Counted from the stretch's first letter, positions 10,401-21,260 are shown. The stretch is 33,049 bases of DNA from Breznakibacter sp. (GCA_018055415.1 JAGPHP010000010.1:1-33049), one strand, 5' to 3'. Program-made: numbers and translations. The notes: generated by a model from the sequence alone, not told the origin.

Positions 10401-11218
10401 TTCACAACTATCTTTATAAGTATCGTGAACTTGAAGCGAAAGAGAAACGTGAGAAGTTTAATATTACCATTGGTGATGAGTTAGCAAATGGAGTTGTTCA
10501 GTTAGCTAAAGTTTACATCGCTAAAAAGAGAAAGATTACTGTTGGTGATAAGATGGCGGGTCGTCACGGAAATAAGGGTATTGTTTCTAAGATCGTTCGT
10601 CCAGAAGATATGCCGTTCCTTGAGGATGGTACGCCAGTAGATATCGTATTGAACCCACTGGGTGTACCTTCGAGGATGAACTTAGGTCAGATTTATGAGA
10701 CCGTTCTTGCTTGGGCTGGTAAAGAGCTTGGTGTTAAGTTTGCTACTCCAATTTTTGATGGTGCAAGTTTAGATGAGATGAACGAATGGACAGACAAGGC
10801 TGGAATTCCTCGTTATGGTAAGACCTATCTTTATGATGGTGGTACTGGAGAGCGTTTCCACCAGCCAGCAACTGTGGGTATTATCTACATGCTTAAGCTT
10901 GGTCACATGGTTGAAGATAAGATGCATGCTCGTTCAATCGGTCCTTACTCTTTAATTACACAACAACCACTTGGGGGTAAAGCTCAGTTTGGTGGTCAGC
11001 GTTTTGGAGAGATGGAGGTTTGGGCACTTGAAGCATTTGGTGCTGCAAACATTCTACAAGAGATTTTGACTGTTAAGTCTGATGATGTTGTAGGACGTGC
11101 AAAAGCTTATGAAGCAATAGTTAAGGGTGATCCACTTCCAGAACCTGGAATTCCTGAATCACTTAATGTATTGTTACATGAATTACGCGGGTTAGGTCTA
11201 AGTATGAGACTCGACTAA
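7409..11218 (+). CDS. rpoB: DNA-directed RNA polymerase subunit beta
   Basis: This is the beta subunit of the core RNA polymerase. The 1269-residue length is usual for Bacteroidota. The rifampicin-pocket region is intact and looks wild type: [20 protein letters not shown] followed by [18 protein letters not shown], the [15 protein letters not shown] segment and [17 protein letters not shown] near the active centre are also present, and the protein ends with the conserved clamp segment [11 protein letters not shown]. It starts 40 bases after the rplL-rpoB hairpin and is followed by another hairpin before rpoC. Confidence 0.99.
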   Translation: MSQNISERISFASIKKPLEYPDFLEVQLKSFREFFQLGATQEDRKDEGLFQVFKENFPITDTRNNFNLEFIDFSVDPPRYSIQECIERGVTFSVPLKAKLKLYCTDAEHEDFDTVVQDVFLGTVPYMTDKGSFIINGAERVIVSQLHRSPGVFFGQNIHTNGTKLYSARIIPFKGSWIEFATDISNVMWAYIDRKKKLPVTTLLRAIGYESDKQILEIFDLADEIKVSKATLKKVVGRRLAARVLKTWNEDYGDEDTGEIVMLERNEIIVERETVLEDHHIDSIIDAGVKTILLHKEGPSQSDYSIIYNTLQKDKCNSQKEAFAEIYLVLRNAQSPDETTARDVFEKLFFSDKRYDLGEVGRYRINRKLKLEVGDDKRVLTNEDIIEIIKYLIQLINSKEDVDDIDHLSNRRVRTVGEQLATQFGLGLARMARTIKERMNVRDNEVFTPVDLVNSKTLSSVINSFFGTNALSQFMDQTNPLAEITHKRRMSALGPGGLSRERAGFEVRDVHYTHYGRLCPIETPEGPNIGLISSLCVFAKINRLGFIETPYRTVNSAVVDLSNEGIKYYSAEEEESKIIAQANAEVAADGAFVNAKVKARHDGDFPLADKESVELMDVAPNQIASVAASLIPFLEHDDANRALMGSNMMRQAVPLLRPQAPIVGTGLEGKLIKDSRTHIVAEGDGVVEYVDADEIVIRYDISEDDLFVSFEGDTKRYRLSKYQKSNQSTSIDVKPLVKKGQRVKEGDILTDGYSTEKGELALGRNLKVAFMPWKGYNFEDAIVISERVVREDVFTSVHVDEYSLEVRETKRGLEELTSDIPNVSEEATRDLDENGLIRIGAHVKPGDILIGKITPKGESDPTPEEKLLRAIFGEKAGDVKDASLKASPSLSGIVIDKKLFSKIVREKKSRSQDKPLIEKIESDFIRSAEELKGRLVDKLFSLINGKTSQGVKDYLGVDIVAKGTKFTYKILQDVDYIQVNPLKWTTDKDKNDLIKMVIHNYLYKYRELEAKEKREKFNITIGDELANGVVQLAKVYIAKKRKITVGDKMAGRHGNKGIVSKIVRPEDMPFLEDGTPVDIVLNPLGVPSRMNLGQIYETVLAWAGKELGVKFATPIFDGASLDEMNEWTDKAGIPRYGKTYLYDGGTGERFHQPATVGIIYMLKLGHMVEDKMHARSIGPYSLITQQPLGGKAQFGGQRFGEMEVWALEAFGAANILQEILTVKSDDVVGRAKAYEAIVKGDPLPEPGIPESLNVLLHELRGLGLSMRLD

Positions 11219-11229
11219 TATAGTATCAG

Positions 11230-11262
11230 GAGGATGCCTATCAAAAGTAGGTATCCTCTTTT
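11230..11262 (+). terminator. Terminator-like hairpin between rpoB and rpoC
   Basis: GAGGATGCCTA (11230-11240) pairs with TAGGTATCCTC (11248-11258) over 11 base pairs with one G-T, closing a 7-base loop, and TTTT follows. The T-run is short, so read-through should be high. It sits 37 bases before the rpoC start and may tune RpoB:RpoC stoichiometry or be an RNA processing site. Confidence 0.7.
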
Positions 11263-11298
11263 GAAGTTTTTGGTAATAATTATTTTAGAAATCTTAAT

Positions 11299-14200
11299 AT
11301 GGCATTCAGAAGAGATCAAAAAGTAAAGAGCAATTTTACGAAAATCTCTATTGGTCTTGCATCTCCAGAAGAGATACTTGAGCGTTCAAGTGGAGAGGTG
11401 CTCAAACCCGAAACAATTAACTATCGTACTTATAAGCCAGAGCGAGATGGACTCTTTTGTGAGCGAATTTTCGGTCCAGTGAAAGATTATGAGTGTCATT
11501 GTGGGAAATATAAGCGTATTAGATATCGCGGAATAGTATGTGATCGTTGCGGTGTTGAGGTTACAGAGAAAAAGGTTCGTCGCGAGAGAATGGGACACAT
11601 CTCTCTGACTGTACCTATTGCTCATATCTGGTATTTTAAGTCGTTGCCAAATAAAATTGGTTATCTACTAGGTTTACCAGCAAAGAAGTTGGACGCAATT
11701 ATCTATTATGAAAAATATGCGGTTCTTAATGCAGGACCTCTTGCTGGTGAGCTAGGTCTTGGTAAGGATGGTAAGAAGGAAGATGAGATCATTATGCTTT
11801 CGGAAGATGAGTATATTGACTGCTTGGAGAAATTGCCACGCGAAAACCAATTGTTGGATGATAGCGATCCAAATAAGTTTGTTGCAAAAATGGGTGCTGA
11901 TGCGTTATTTACGCTTCTAGCAAACATTAACTTAAATGACTTATCTAATAAATTAAGATATACAGCATCTATTGAAGGTTCGCAACAGCGTAAGAATGAG
12001 GCATTAAAGCGTCTTCAGGTTGTTGAAAGCTTCAAAGGTTCGCAAGATGTTAATAATCCGGAGTGGATGGTAATGAAAGTTATCCCAGTTATTCCTCCAG
12101 AATTACGTCCTCTTGTACCTTTAGATGGTGGTCGTTTTGCGACATCTGATTTAAATGATCTTTATCGTCGTGTTATTATCCGTAACAACCGATTAAAGCG
12201 TCTAATTGAGATCAAAGCGCCAGAGGTTATCTTACGTAACGAGAAGCGTATGCTTCAAGAGTCGGTTGACTCGTTATTTGATAACAGCCGTAAATCAAAT
12301 GCGGTTAAAACAGAAGCGAATCGTCCTCTTAAATCGTTGAGTGATAGCTTGAAAGGTAAGCAAGGACGTTTCCGTCAGAACTTACTAGGTAAACGTGTAG
12401 ATTATTCGGCTCGTTCGGTAATTGTCGTTGGTCCAGAGTTACAGATGCATGAGTGTGGTTTGCCAAAAGATATGGCGGCCGAACTATACAAGCCATTTGT
12501 TATTCGTAAGTTGATTGAGCGTGGTATCGTTAAAACTGTTAAATCAGCAAAAAAGATAGTTGATCGTAAGGATCCAGTTGTTTGGGATATCTTGGAAAAT
12601 GTGTTAAAGGGGCATCCAGTGCTTCTAAACCGTGCTCCAACTCTTCACAGACTTGGTATTCAGGCGTTTCAACCAAAATTAATCGAGGGTAAAGCGATTC
12701 AGTTACATCCGCTTTCGTGTGCCGCATTTAACGCGGATTTCGATGGTGACCAGATGGCGGTTCACTTACCTCTTGGTAATGCGGCAATTTTGGAAGCTCA
12801 AATATTAATGTTGGCTTCTCAAAACATCTTAAACCCAGCTAATGGTGCGCCTATTACGGTACCATCTCAAGACATGGTGCTTGGTCTGTACTATATGACT
12901 AAGCCACGTAAAGGTGCTATTGGAGAAGGATTTAAATTCTACTCTCCTGAAGAGGTTAAGATTGCATACAATGAGAAACGTGTTGAATTACACGCTATTG
13001 TTCAGGTTAAAACAACCGATATTGATGCTAAAGGTGAGATAATTACTCGCATGGTTGAATCAAGTGTTGGTCGTATCTTATTTAATGAATTTGTGCCAAA
13101 CGAGGTTGGATTCATTGATGAGTTATTAACGAAAAAGGCATTAAGAGACATCATTGGTCGCATTCAAAAGCGTTGTGGTACTCCACGTACTGCTGCGTTC
13201 CTTGATGATATTAAGAATCTTGGATATAAGATGGCGTTTGAAGGTGGTCTATCGTTCAACCTTTCTGATGTAATCATCCCAGCTGAAAAAGAGACCATTG
13301 TTAACCAAGGTTACAAAGATGTTGAGGCTGTTTGGGATAACTATAACAACGGTTTCATAACCAATAATGAGCGTTACAACCAGATTATTGATGTTTGGAC
13401 GCATGTTAACTCACGCTTAACAAACACTGTGATGCAGCAGTTAAGTTCAGATAAGCAAGGTTTCAACTCTGTTTATATGATGCTTGATTCTGGAGCGAGG
13501 GGTTCTAAGGAGCAGATTCGTCAGCTTTCGGGTATGAGGGGTTTGATGGCAAAACCGCAAAAGTCTGGTGCAGAGGGAAGTCAGATTATCGAAAACCCTA
13601 TCTTATCAAACTTTAAGGAGGGTCTGTCGGTACTTGAGTACTTTATCTCTACTCACGGTGCTCGTAAAGGTTTGGCGGATACGGCTTTGAAAACAGCGGA
13701 TGCGGGTTACTTAACTCGTCGTTTGGTTGACGTTTCGCAAGATGTTATTATTGCAGAAGACGACTGTGGTACACTACGTGGTTTAGTTGCTACAGAGATG
13801 AAAAATAATGAAGAGATTGTATCAACTTTATACGAGCGTATTTTGGGTCGTGTATCGGTATTTGATATTTTCCACCCACATACAGGAGAGTTAATTGTTG
13901 CTGCTGGCGAAGAGATTACTGAGCGCGAAGCACAAACAATTGCCGATTCTCCAATTGAGATGGTTGAGATCCGTTCTGTATTAACTTGCGAATCACTTAA
14001 GGGTGTTTGTGCGAAATGTTATGGACGTAACTTGGCAACTGGTAGAATGGTTCAAATGGGTGAGGCTGTTGGTGTTATCGCAGCGCAGTCGATCGGTGAG
14101 CCAGGTACTCAGCTTACACTTCGTACGTTCCACGTGGGGGGTACAGCGGGTAACACTACTGCTAAGAATAACTTGACTGCTAAGTATGACGGTATTATTG

Positions 14201-15582
14201 AGATGGAAGATCTTCGTACTGTTCCTTCTACAACAGAAGATGGTAAAGAGGTTGATATCGTAATAGGACGTCAGGGTGAAGTTCGACTTTTAGATACAAA
14301 CACTAAAATGTCGATTTCAAATCAGGCAATTCCTCACGGTTCTCGTCTATATGTTAAGAATGGTGACACCGTAGCAAAAGGAACACTTATTTGCGAATGG
14401 GATCCATATAACGCCTTGATTATTACCGAGAAAACTGGTAAGATTGTATTTGACCATTTGATCGAAGGATCGACTTTCAAGAAGGAGACCGATGAGCAAA
14501 CAGGTTATGATGAGTTAGTTATCATTGAATCTCGCGACAGGACTAAGAGTCCAGGCGTTCAGATTGTAGATGAGTCTGGCGAAGTCATCAGAGGTTATAA
14601 CTTACCAGTGGGTGCGCATATTGTTGTGGAGAATGGTCAGCTTGTGAAAGCGGGTCAGATTTTAGCAAAAATTCCGCGTGCAGTTGGTAAAGCGGGCGAT
14701 ATCACGGGTGGTCTTCCTAGGGTAACTGAGTTATTTGAAGCTCGTAACCCTTCAAGTCCTGCTGATGTTTCTGAAATCGATGGTGAAGTTTCGTTTGGTA
14801 AAGTGAAGCGCGGTAATCGTGAGATTATTGTTACTTCTCGTAACGGTGAAAAGAAAATCTATCTTGTTCAATTATCTAAGCAGATATTGGTACAAGAGGG
14901 TGACTGGGTTAAAGCTGGTGATTCATTGTCAGACGGTGCTAAAACTCCAACCGATACTTTACGTATTAAAGGTCCAACCGCTGTACAAGAGTATATCGTG
15001 AACGAAGTACAGGATGTATATCGTATTCAGGGTGTGAAGATCAATGATAAGCACTTCGAGGTTATTGTACGTCAGATGATGCGTAAAGTTGAGATCGTTG
15101 ATCCAGGTGATACAAGATTCTTAGAGCGTCAAATTGTTGATAAACTTGAGTTTATGAACGAAAATGACGAAATCTATTCTAAGAAGTTTATCTTAGATGC
15201 AGGTGATTCTGCGGAGTTACAACCTGGTCAAATTATCACTTCTCGTAAGCTTCGTGACATTAACTCTTCGTTGAAGAGAAAAGGAATGAAGATTGCCGAA
15301 GCTCGTGATGCAAGTCCAGCTACAGGTACTCAGGTTCTTCAAGGTATTACTCGTGCGGCATTACAAACACAAAGTTTCATCTCTGCGGCATCGTTCCAAG
15401 AGACAACTAAAGTGTTAAATGAGGCTGCTATTAGCGGAAAAGTTGATAGATTAGAGGGCTTGAAAGAGAATGTTATTTGTGGTCACTTGATCCCAGCAGG
15501 TACAGGTCAACGCAAGTTTAATAAGATTATGGTCGGTACTCCTGATTTTGCAGAAGCAAAAGCTGTTGAAGTAGAAGAGTAA
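11299..15582 (+). CDS. rpoC: DNA-directed RNA polymerase subunit beta'
   Basis: The beta' subunit carries the catalytic Mg2+ ions of RNA polymerase. At 1427 residues it is full length. The N-terminal zinc site is Cys66, Cys68, Cys81 and Cys84 (CHC...CDRC). The catalytic motif NADFDGDQ is at residues 478-485, with Asp480, Asp482 and Asp484 holding Mg2+. A second zinc site uses [15 protein letters not shown], and the trigger-loop region follows with [18 protein letters not shown]. It is followed by a strong terminator that closes the operon. Confidence 0.99.
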   Translation: MAFRRDQKVKSNFTKISIGLASPEEILERSSGEVLKPETINYRTYKPERDGLFCERIFGPVKDYECHCGKYKRIRYRGIVCDRCGVEVTEKKVRRERMGHISLTVPIAHIWYFKSLPNKIGYLLGLPAKKLDAIIYYEKYAVLNAGPLAGELGLGKDGKKEDEIIMLSEDEYIDCLEKLPRENQLLDDSDPNKFVAKMGADALFTLLANINLNDLSNKLRYTASIEGSQQRKNEALKRLQVVESFKGSQDVNNPEWMVMKVIPVIPPELRPLVPLDGGRFATSDLNDLYRRVIIRNNRLKRLIEIKAPEVILRNEKRMLQESVDSLFDNSRKSNAVKTEANRPLKSLSDSLKGKQGRFRQNLLGKRVDYSARSVIVVGPELQMHECGLPKDMAAELYKPFVIRKLIERGIVKTVKSAKKIVDRKDPVVWDILENVLKGHPVLLNRAPTLHRLGIQAFQPKLIEGKAIQLHPLSCAAFNADFDGDQMAVHLPLGNAAILEAQILMLASQNILNPANGAPITVPSQDMVLGLYYMTKPRKGAIGEGFKFYSPEEVKIAYNEKRVELHAIVQVKTTDIDAKGEIITRMVESSVGRILFNEFVPNEVGFIDELLTKKALRDIIGRIQKRCGTPRTAAFLDDIKNLGYKMAFEGGLSFNLSDVIIPAEKETIVNQGYKDVEAVWDNYNNGFITNNERYNQIIDVWTHVNSRLTNTVMQQLSSDKQGFNSVYMMLDSGARGSKEQIRQLSGMRGLMAKPQKSGAEGSQIIENPILSNFKEGLSVLEYFISTHGARKGLADTALKTADAGYLTRRLVDVSQDVIIAEDDCGTLRGLVATEMKNNEEIVSTLYERILGRVSVFDIFHPHTGELIVAAGEEITEREAQTIADSPIEMVEIRSVLTCESLKGVCAKCYGRNLATGRMVQMGEAVGVIAAQSIGEPGTQLTLRTFHVGGTAGNTTAKNNLTAKYDGIIEMEDLRTVPSTTEDGKEVDIVIGRQGEVRLLDTNTKMSISNQAIPHGSRLYVKNGDTVAKGTLICEWDPYNALIITEKTGKIVFDHLIEGSTFKKETDEQTGYDELVIIESRDRTKSPGVQIVDESGEVIRGYNLPVGAHIVVENGQLVKAGQILAKIPRAVGKAGDITGGLPRVTELFEARNPSSPADVSEIDGEVSFGKVKRGNREIIVTSRNGEKKIYLVQLSKQILVQEGDWVKAGDSLSDGAKTPTDTLRIKGPTAVQEYIVNEVQDVYRIQGVKINDKHFEVIVRQMMRKVEIVDPGDTRFLERQIVDKLEFMNENDEIYSKKFILDAGDSAELQPGQIITSRKLRDINSSLKRKGMKIAEARDASPATGTQVLQGITRAALQTQSFISAASFQETTKVLNEAAISGKVDRLEGLKENVICGHLIPAGTGQRKFNKIMVGTPDFAEAKAVEVEE

Positions 15583-15606
15583 TCTTTTTAGAAAATATAA
15601 TGATAG

Positions 15607-15642
15607 ATAGAGGTTGCAGCAATGCGACCTCTATTTCTTTTT
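15607..15642 (+). terminator. Intrinsic terminator after rpoC
   Basis: ATAGAGGTTGC (15607-15617) pairs with GCGACCTCTAT (15624-15634) around a 6-base loop, and TTCTTTTT follows. It ends the tuf-to-rpoC transcription block. Confidence 0.9.
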
Positions 15643-15720
15643 AAGGATAGCCTCAGAAGAAAATGATGCATAATAAGCAAAAGTGAGCCAATTTTTATGA
15701 CGTTTTTTTAAATCTAAGTG

Positions 15721-15728
15721 TATCTTTG
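15721..15728 (+). promoter_or_regulatory. Promoter -7 element for the DUF3467 gene
   Basis: TATCTTTG is a perfect match to the Bacteroidota -7 consensus TAnnTTTG, placed 20 bases before the ATG at 15749. No exact TTG is seen at -33; the area is T-rich. It restarts transcription after the rpoC terminator. Confidence 0.55.
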
Positions 15729-15748
15729 AAGAATAAAACTGTAAGAAT

Positions 15749-16069
15749 ATGTCAGAAAATAAGAATCAGATTAATATTGAGTTAAGTGAAGAGGTGGCAG
15801 AAGGCGTTTATGCCAATTTGGCTATTATAACTCATTCGCCATCAGAGTTTGTTGTCGATTTTATACGCATGATGCCTGGAATGCCTAAAGCTCCTGTGAA
15901 ATCGCGTATCATCCTAACTCCCGAGCATGCGAAACGTTTAATGTTAGCTTTGCGTGATAATATTAATAAGTTTGAATCTATTCATGGTCCTATTAAAACG
16001 GTTGACGAAGTGCCTTCGGGTGGCGGTATGATGCCATTATCTTTTGGTCCAACATCGGGAATGGCTTAA
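15749..16069 (+). CDS. DUF3467 family protein
   Basis: The 106-residue product belongs to the conserved, uncharacterised DUF3467 family. Recognisable family stretches are INIELSEEVAEGVYANLAII, SPSEFVVDFIRMMPGMPKAPVKSRIILTPEHAKRLMLAL, and a helix with LRDNINKFE. The tail is glycine- and methionine-rich and lacks predicted structure. There is no signal peptide or membrane segment, so it should be cytoplasmic. Genes of this family often lie next to rpoC in Bacteroidota; no function is established. It is followed 19 bases later by the NamZ-like gene, so cotranscription is possible. Confidence 0.88.
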   Translation: MSENKNQINIELSEEVAEGVYANLAIITHSPSEFVVDFIRMMPGMPKAPVKSRIILTPEHAKRLMLALRDNINKFESIHGPIKTVDEVPSGGGMMPLSFGPTSGMA

Positions 16070-16088
16070 TTGAGCGAACTCTTTCCCG

Positions 16089-17288
16089 ATGATAAATCGA
16101 TTTCTTACATACGCGGTATTTTTATTGGTACTCTCTTCGGGGTGTAGTAGTCAAATTGCTGCGCAAACTGAAGTGCTAAAAACGGGTGCTTCTCGAACTG
16201 AGTTATATGTTCCTCAAATTAAAGATAAGCGTGTAGCGCTCGTCGTTAATAACACATCATTGTTGGACGGTAGGCATCTTTTGGATACATTACTTGCTCG
16301 TGAAATTAATGTCGTTAAGGTGTTTGCTCCTGAACATGGATTCAGAGGGGATGCCGATGCTGGCGAGACGATTCAATCGGCTGTTGATAAAAAGAGTGGT
16401 GTAGCGATTTTATCTCTTTATGGAAAATCTAAAAAACCTAGTAAAGAGTCGTTAGCTGATGTTGACATAGTTGTATTTGATATTCAGGATGTTGGTGTGA
16501 GGTTTTATACTTATATCTCTACCCTAAAATATGTGATGGAGGCGTGTGCCGAGACTAATAAGCCATTAATCGTTTTGGATCGACCAAATCCAAATGGAGA
16601 TTATATTGATGGGCCTGTTCTCGATACGCTATACACTTCGTTTGTGGGAATTGTACCAATACCTGTTGTTTATGGAACTACCATTGGGGAATTGGCAATG
16701 ATGATTAATGGTGAAAGTTGGTTAAAGGGTGGAGGTAGATGTAATTTAACAGTTGTTCCATTGGAGAACTATGTTAGATCGGTCATTTATCCATTAAGTG
16801 TTAAACCATCTCCAAATCTTACCTCTTTAAGATCAATAAGACTCTATCCATCCCTCTGTTTTTTCGAGGCTACAGCCATTAGTGTTGGGCGTGGAACCAA
16901 TTACCCGTTTGAAGTCATTGGTTTTCCTAATCCGCAATATGGGACTTTTACATTTACCCCAAAATCTATTGTAGGAATGGCCAAACAACCTTTGCAAGAG
17001 AACAAACTCTGTTATGGATTGGATTTGCGTGTGGGAGTTGAGCAAGATAGGTTCACGCTCAAGTATTTATTGGATTTTTATAGATTGACTCCTGATAAAA
17101 GTACATTTTTTACAACAGAGAAGTTCTTTAATCTTTTGGCAGGTAATGCTATCTTATTAAAACAGATCAAGGAGGGACACTCTGAGGAGCAAATTAAAGC
17201 CAGTTGGCAGAGTGATTTAGATAAATATAGGTTAATCAGAGGGAAATATCTACTGTATCCCGATTTTGAAATAATTGATAATAAATGA
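16089..17288 (+). CDS. namZ: NamZ-like exo-beta-N-acetylmuramidase (DUF1343, GH171), probable lipoprotein
   Basis: Members of this family remove N-acetylmuramic acid from the non-reducing ends of peptidoglycan fragments. The 399-residue product begins with a hydrophobic signal ending SSGC (Cys19), a Bacteroidota-type lipobox, so it is probably an exported lipoprotein. The family core is clear: ALVVNNTSLLDG (about residues 50-61), APEHGFRGDADAGE (about 80-93, containing the acidic residue thought to act in catalysis), VFDIQDVGVRFYTY (about 129-142), LDRPNPNG (about 163-170), and SVGRGTNYPFEVIG. Its stop codon overlaps the start of the GH3 gene by four bases (ATGA), indicating translational coupling. 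The namZ-nagZ pairing matches the muropeptide-recycling cluster known in Bacillus subtilis. Confidence 0.88.
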   Translation: MINRFLTYAVFLLVLSSGCSSQIAAQTEVLKTGASRTELYVPQIKDKRVALVVNNTSLLDGRHLLDTLLAREINVVKVFAPEHGFRGDADAGETIQSAVDKKSGVAILSLYGKSKKPSKESLADVDIVVFDIQDVGVRFYTYISTLKYVMEACAETNKPLIVLDRPNPNGDYIDGPVLDTLYTSFVGIVPIPVVYGTTIGELAMMINGESWLKGGGRCNLTVVPLENYVRSVIYPLSVKPSPNLTSLRSIRLYPSLCFFEATAISVGRGTNYPFEVIGFPNPQYGTFTFTPKSIVGMAKQPLQENKLCYGLDLRVGVEQDRFTLKYLLDFYRLTPDKSTFFTTEKFFNLLAGNAILLKQIKEGHSEEQIKASWQSDLDKYRLIRGKYLLYPDFEIIDNK

Positions 17289-19294
17289 GATATCTTACAT
17301 CAGTATATAGAGTTGTTATAGTTTTAATTGCAATTAATTTAATTTCTGCCGCAACTCTAAATGGGCAGCCCACTCGAAAAATCGAAGAACTTAATCAACT
17401 AATTTACTCGCCTGTGGTTGACTCATTACTCTCTTCCCTGAATAGAGATGAGCAAGTTGCACAGCTTTTTTGGATACCTGCATTTGCCATGGGATCAAAG
17501 GGTGATAGAGAGACAATCGCAACTTTAGTGGAGCAGTATCAGCCGGGAGGTGTTCTCTATTTTCGAACCGATCCCGAAATATTGGTCGATTTTACCAACG
17601 AATTGCAACAAAAGAGTAAAATACCATTAATCATCTCGTTAGATGGAGAGTGGGGTCTTGGAATGCGACTAAATCATACTCTCTCGTTTCCTTACCAAAT
17701 GACATTAGGTGCCATTCAAAATGATACATTGATCTATAGGATGGGTGTTGAAGTGGCGCGTCAATTTAAGCGAATGGGGATGCATGTAAATTTTGCTCCA
17801 GTGGTAGATGTAAATGTGAATCCTGCAAATCCAGTTATAAATTATCGTTCCTTTGGTGAAAATCCCTATTTAGTTGCGCAAAAATCTATTGCCTACATGA
17901 ATGGCATGCAAGACGGTGGAATTATGGCTGTAGCCAAACATTTTCCGGGTCATGGCGATACAAACCAAGATAGTCACAAAACACTGCCATTAATTCCTCA
18001 TGATCGTGCTCGTTTGGACTCCATTGAACTCTATCCATTTAAGCAAATGGTGAATAATGGGGTTTTAGGTGTTATGTCGGGACATCTTGAGGTGCCAGCA
18101 CTGGAGGCGGCAAAAGGGTGTCCAGCCTCTTTGTCTAAATCCATCTTAACTGATTTGTTGCGTAACGAGATGAATTTTAGAGGTTTGGTGATTTCTGATG
18201 CAATGAATATGAATGGCGTTAAGCGTGTTGGGCAGCCGGGTAAAGTGGATGCATTAGCGCTTATGGCAGGAAATGATATTATAGAGTTTACCGAGAGTTT
18301 GCCTGATGCCATTAAAGAGATTAAACTTGCTGTAGATAGCGGATTAATTAGTTGGGATGTTATTGAGCTGAAAATCCGTAGAGCATTGGCTCTCAAGATA
18401 TTATTAGGTGTTGATGGTAAATCTGTTTTGACAAATAATCTATCCGAAGATCTTTCAACTCCTGCAGCCGACCATCTGAATCGTGAATTGTATAGAAACA
18501 GTCTAACCGTAGTTTCTGATAGTATAGATAACCGATTACCGTTACGCGGCGTGAGTGGTCGTAAAACTTTTGTGTTGACCATAGGTGATGATAATGGATT
18601 TTCGGAGATATTGAAAAGAGATTCGTTAATTCAATGTGCATCATTGAGTTATGTGGCTACGCCAAAGGAGATTTCTAATATCACAAAGAGATTGAAAGAT
18701 GTTGATCAATTGGTTATTGCGCTCACTGATGTCAAGAAGATAAGTAATGCTAAAAAGGCTCGCAAATCTCAGAAAGTTATCCATTTTATCAATGAATTGT
18801 GTTCGAAAAAGGATCCGTTGTTGGTCTTCTTTGGAAGTCCGTATGCCATAGATGCGCTTAAAAACTACTCTAAACTTACGACTATTGTTATTGCTTATCA
18901 AGATAATAGTACGGTTCAGGAAGAGTGTGCTAAAATATTGTTAGGCGAGTATGGATTTAGTGGAAAATTGCCTGTTTCAATAGATAAAGTACGAGTAGCA
19001 GGATGTGGTCTGAAGTCGAGTTACCCAACTCAAGATGTTCAAAAATGCTCAATGCCAATTGCTCCAATTGTTCTCTCTGGCGAACGTCTTACCATTGACG
19101 TTTTGAATATAAAGGGATCATCTCTTCTTGTAAAGAGTGAAGCAGTTGCAACGGAACAGCCTTCTACGGTTGAGAGTCCATCCAAAACGAGTGATGAGAG
19201 CTCTAACAGTTTTTTTCGTAGAGTAATAAAGAGGGTTAGAGAGGGAAGGGGCGACTCGATACCAGAGGTCGTGCGTGAATCACAGGAGCAATAA
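17285..19294 (+). CDS. nagZ: Glycoside hydrolase family 3, NagZ-like beta-N-acetylglucosaminidase
   Basis: The likely role is hydrolysis of beta-1,4-linked N-acetylglucosamine from peptidoglycan fragments, complementary to the upstream muramidase. An N-terminal hydrophobic stretch (residues 8-24) is a signal peptide or anchor. The NagZ loop KHFPGHGDTNQDSHK (218-232) carries the Asp229-His231 dyad typical of NagZ enzymes, and the nucleophile is Asp305 in VISDAMNMNG. A second, GH3 C-terminal-like domain follows (about residues 390-580). The last 90 residues are a serine-, glutamate- and arginine-rich tail with no recognisable domain. Many Bacteroidota homologues are fused to a beta-lactamase-like domain and reach about 1000 residues; that domain is missing here. 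The start overlaps the namZ stop. Confidence 0.88.
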   Translation: MRYLTSVYRVVIVLIAINLISAATLNGQPTRKIEELNQLIYSPVVDSLLSSLNRDEQVAQLFWIPAFAMGSKGDRETIATLVEQYQPGGVLYFRTDPEILVDFTNELQQKSKIPLIISLDGEWGLGMRLNHTLSFPYQMTLGAIQNDTLIYRMGVEVARQFKRMGMHVNFAPVVDVNVNPANPVINYRSFGENPYLVAQKSIAYMNGMQDGGIMAVAKHFPGHGDTNQDSHKTLPLIPHDRARLDSIELYPFKQMVNNGVLGVMSGHLEVPALEAAKGCPASLSKSILTDLLRNEMNFRGLVISDAMNMNGVKRVGQPGKVDALALMAGNDIIEFTESLPDAIKEIKLAVDSGLISWDVIELKIRRALALKILLGVDGKSVLTNNLSEDLSTPAADHLNRELYRNSLTVVSDSIDNRLPLRGVSGRKTFVLTIGDDNGFSEILKRDSLIQCASLSYVATPKEISNITKRLKDVDQLVIALTDVKKISNAKKARKSQKVIHFINELCSKKDPLLVFFGSPYAIDALKNYSKLTTIVIAYQDNSTVQEECAKILLGEYGFSGKLPVSIDKVRVAGCGLKSSYPTQDVQKCSMPIAPIVLSGERLTIDVLNIKGSSLLVKSEAVATEQPSTVESPSKTSDESSNSFFRRVIKRVREGRGDSIPEVVRESQEQ

Positions 19295-19401
19295 AGTTTT
19301 AACATCTATAAGTGTGTTGAATCGTGCAAGCTGTTTTTAATTGGAAAAAGGTTGTATATGCATCTTTTTTAATAAATTAGGTTCGCAAAAACTCCTATTT
19401 T

Positions 19402-20139
19402 ATGGGTCAGTTAATATCTACATTAAAAGAACGGTGTAACTTGAGTTATACATGCATTCGTGTGTGTCCAGCTAAGGCTATAAAAATTGAGGAAAATCAT
19501 TCGCACATTATCTCTTCAAGATGTATTGGTTGTGGGAGATGTGTAACAATGTGTGCGCAAGATGCGATTGTCTTTAGGAGTGAAAGAGATAAGTTACATC
19601 AAATCTTGGAAAGTCATCAAGGAACTGTTATAGCCATTTGTGATCCAACCATTGCTGCTGAGTTTAGTGATATTACCGATTCGCGCAAGTTTGTGGCAAT
19701 GGTTAAAGCTTTGGGATTTGATCGTGTAGTTGACCTCTCATTTGGCGTCGATGTTGTGGGAATAAAGTATCGGAAGTTGCTTGATAACTTTCAGGGAAAG
19801 TATTACATCTCATCAAACTGCCCACCTGTTGTAAGTCATGTCGAAAAATATCATCCTGATATAGTTGAGAATCTGGTACCTATTGTTCCACCATATATTG
19901 CAATGGCTAAAGTGTCGCGTCAACACTACGGATTTGACGCTAAATGTGTATTGATAACACCCTGCGTTGCCTCAAAAGATGATGTTCATCTCTTTTCAAA
20001 GAGTGATGGACAAATTGATGCCACAATATCGTTTGTTGGTTGCGAGAGATATTTAAAGAGAAAAATATTAGCGAAACAAACGTGGAGTTTAGTGAATTTG
20101 ATCCTCCTGTTGGGAAAAAGGGTGGATTGTATCCTGTAA
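19402..20139 (+). pseudogene. PAS-hydrogenase sensor (HydS-like), N-terminal part, frameshifted
   Basis: This is the 5' part of a ferredoxin/[FeFe]-hydrogenase-like sensor gene broken by a frameshift near 20038; the rest continues at 20040-21260. Residues 1-60 are a two-cluster ferredoxin domain. The second cluster motif is intact (CIGCGRCVTMC), but the first reads CNLSYTCIRVCP, where family members have CxxCxxCxxxCP, so Ser15 (AGT) replaces a cluster cysteine (TGT). The hydrogenase-like domain keeps H-cluster ligands Cys140 (SSNCP) and Cys188 (TPCVASKDD). Asn139 replaces the proton-relay cysteine of catalytic enzymes, and Ser stands at the position three after Cys188 where they have Lys. After codon 212 the frame runs through unrelated sequence to a stop at 20139. 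A sequencing error cannot be excluded. Confidence 0.8.
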
Positions 20140-21260
20140 GTCGTGGGTTTGTACAAGCTGCTGGATTAAATCAGGATCTACTTCATGGACAATTAATTAT
20201 TACAGAAGGTCATACGAATACAATAGAAGCAATATCGCAATTTGAGACTAATAATAGATTATCGCACCATTTAGATGTTTTTTACTGTAAAGGGTGTGTT
20301 TTAGGGCCTGGGACCTCTCCCGGTGGAAAAAAGTTTATTCGAAGAGCGCATGTCATTGATTGGATAAATAAGCGGTTAGAGAGTTTTGATGAGCAAACTT
20401 GGAGTTTAAATATCAAAAAAGCTCTAGAAATAGATTATACACGAAATTTCAAGCCGCATGATAGACGCTTAAAAATACCAACGGAGAAAGAGGTAACACA
20501 GGTACTGTCTGAAATAGGAAAGCCAAATAAGGAGGATCAGATGGGGTGTGGATCGTGTGGATATGCTAACTGTAGAGAGTTTGCTGTGGCATATACCCAA
20601 GGGCTCACAAATTTTGAGATGTGCTACACCTATTCAAATAAGAAACTTCATTCGACCATTAAAGAGCTCCATCAGTCAAATATCGAATTATTAGAGACTA
20701 AAGAGGCACTCCGAGAGAGTGAGGAGCGAGCAAGGCGTGAGGAGCAACTTGCGGTTGAAGCGTCTGAAATGACAACAGCCATGTTGCATAAAATTCGTGC
20801 TGGGGTTGTTATTGTAAATGAAAATTTACAGATAATAGAGGCAAACTTGGCTTTTATTAACATGATAGGCGAGGAGGCACGTGAAATTAATGAGATTATT
20901 CCTGGCCTAAAGGGAGCCGAATTAAAACAGTTAGTTCCATTTCATCGTCCTTTTACAACAGTACTACAAACAGGTGAAGATTTATTAGGAAGAGATACTA
21001 CTTTTGGAGATGTTATCTTGAATGTTTCTGTATTTACCATTAAAAAGCACAATGTTGTTGGGGGTATTATTCGCGATTTAACGGCTCCGGAGGTTCGCAA
21101 GGCCGAAATTATTGAACGTAGTAAGACTGTAATTCAAGATAATCTAGAGACCGTTCAGCAAATTGCCTATCTTTTGGGCGAAAGTGCTGCAAAAACAGAG
21201 AAGATACTTAACTCTATCATTCAAACGCAACGATTAGGTGATCATGATGACGAAAGCTAA
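20040..21260 (+). pseudogene. PAS-hydrogenase sensor (HydS-like), C-terminal part, frameshifted
   Basis: This is the continuation, one frame back, of the hydrogenase-like gene starting at 19402. It opens with LREIF and KKGGLYPVSRGF, the expected next segment of the H-cluster domain, then has YCKGCVLGPGT with both remaining H-cluster cysteines (codons at 20286 and 20295). Next is a PF04060-type FeS domain (GCGSCGYANCREF, then a fourth Cys in NFEMC), a coiled coil (about residues 205-245 of this part), a PAS domain (about 245-345), and a helical end. The layout is that of group C (HydS-type) putative H2-sensing hydrogenases. The apparent TTG start at 20040 is probably not real; if anything is made from here alone, the ATG at 20541 could yield FeS-PAS only. 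The end overlaps the downstream phosphatase gene by about 17 bases. Confidence 0.8.

Noticed and set aside
20030-20050. Programmed -1 frameshift in the hydrogenase-like gene
   Set aside because: The bases around the shift (TCGTTTGTTGGTTGC) do not form a slippery heptamer and no stimulatory structure is evident; a one-base deletion restores a sensible V-E-L-R-E sequence.
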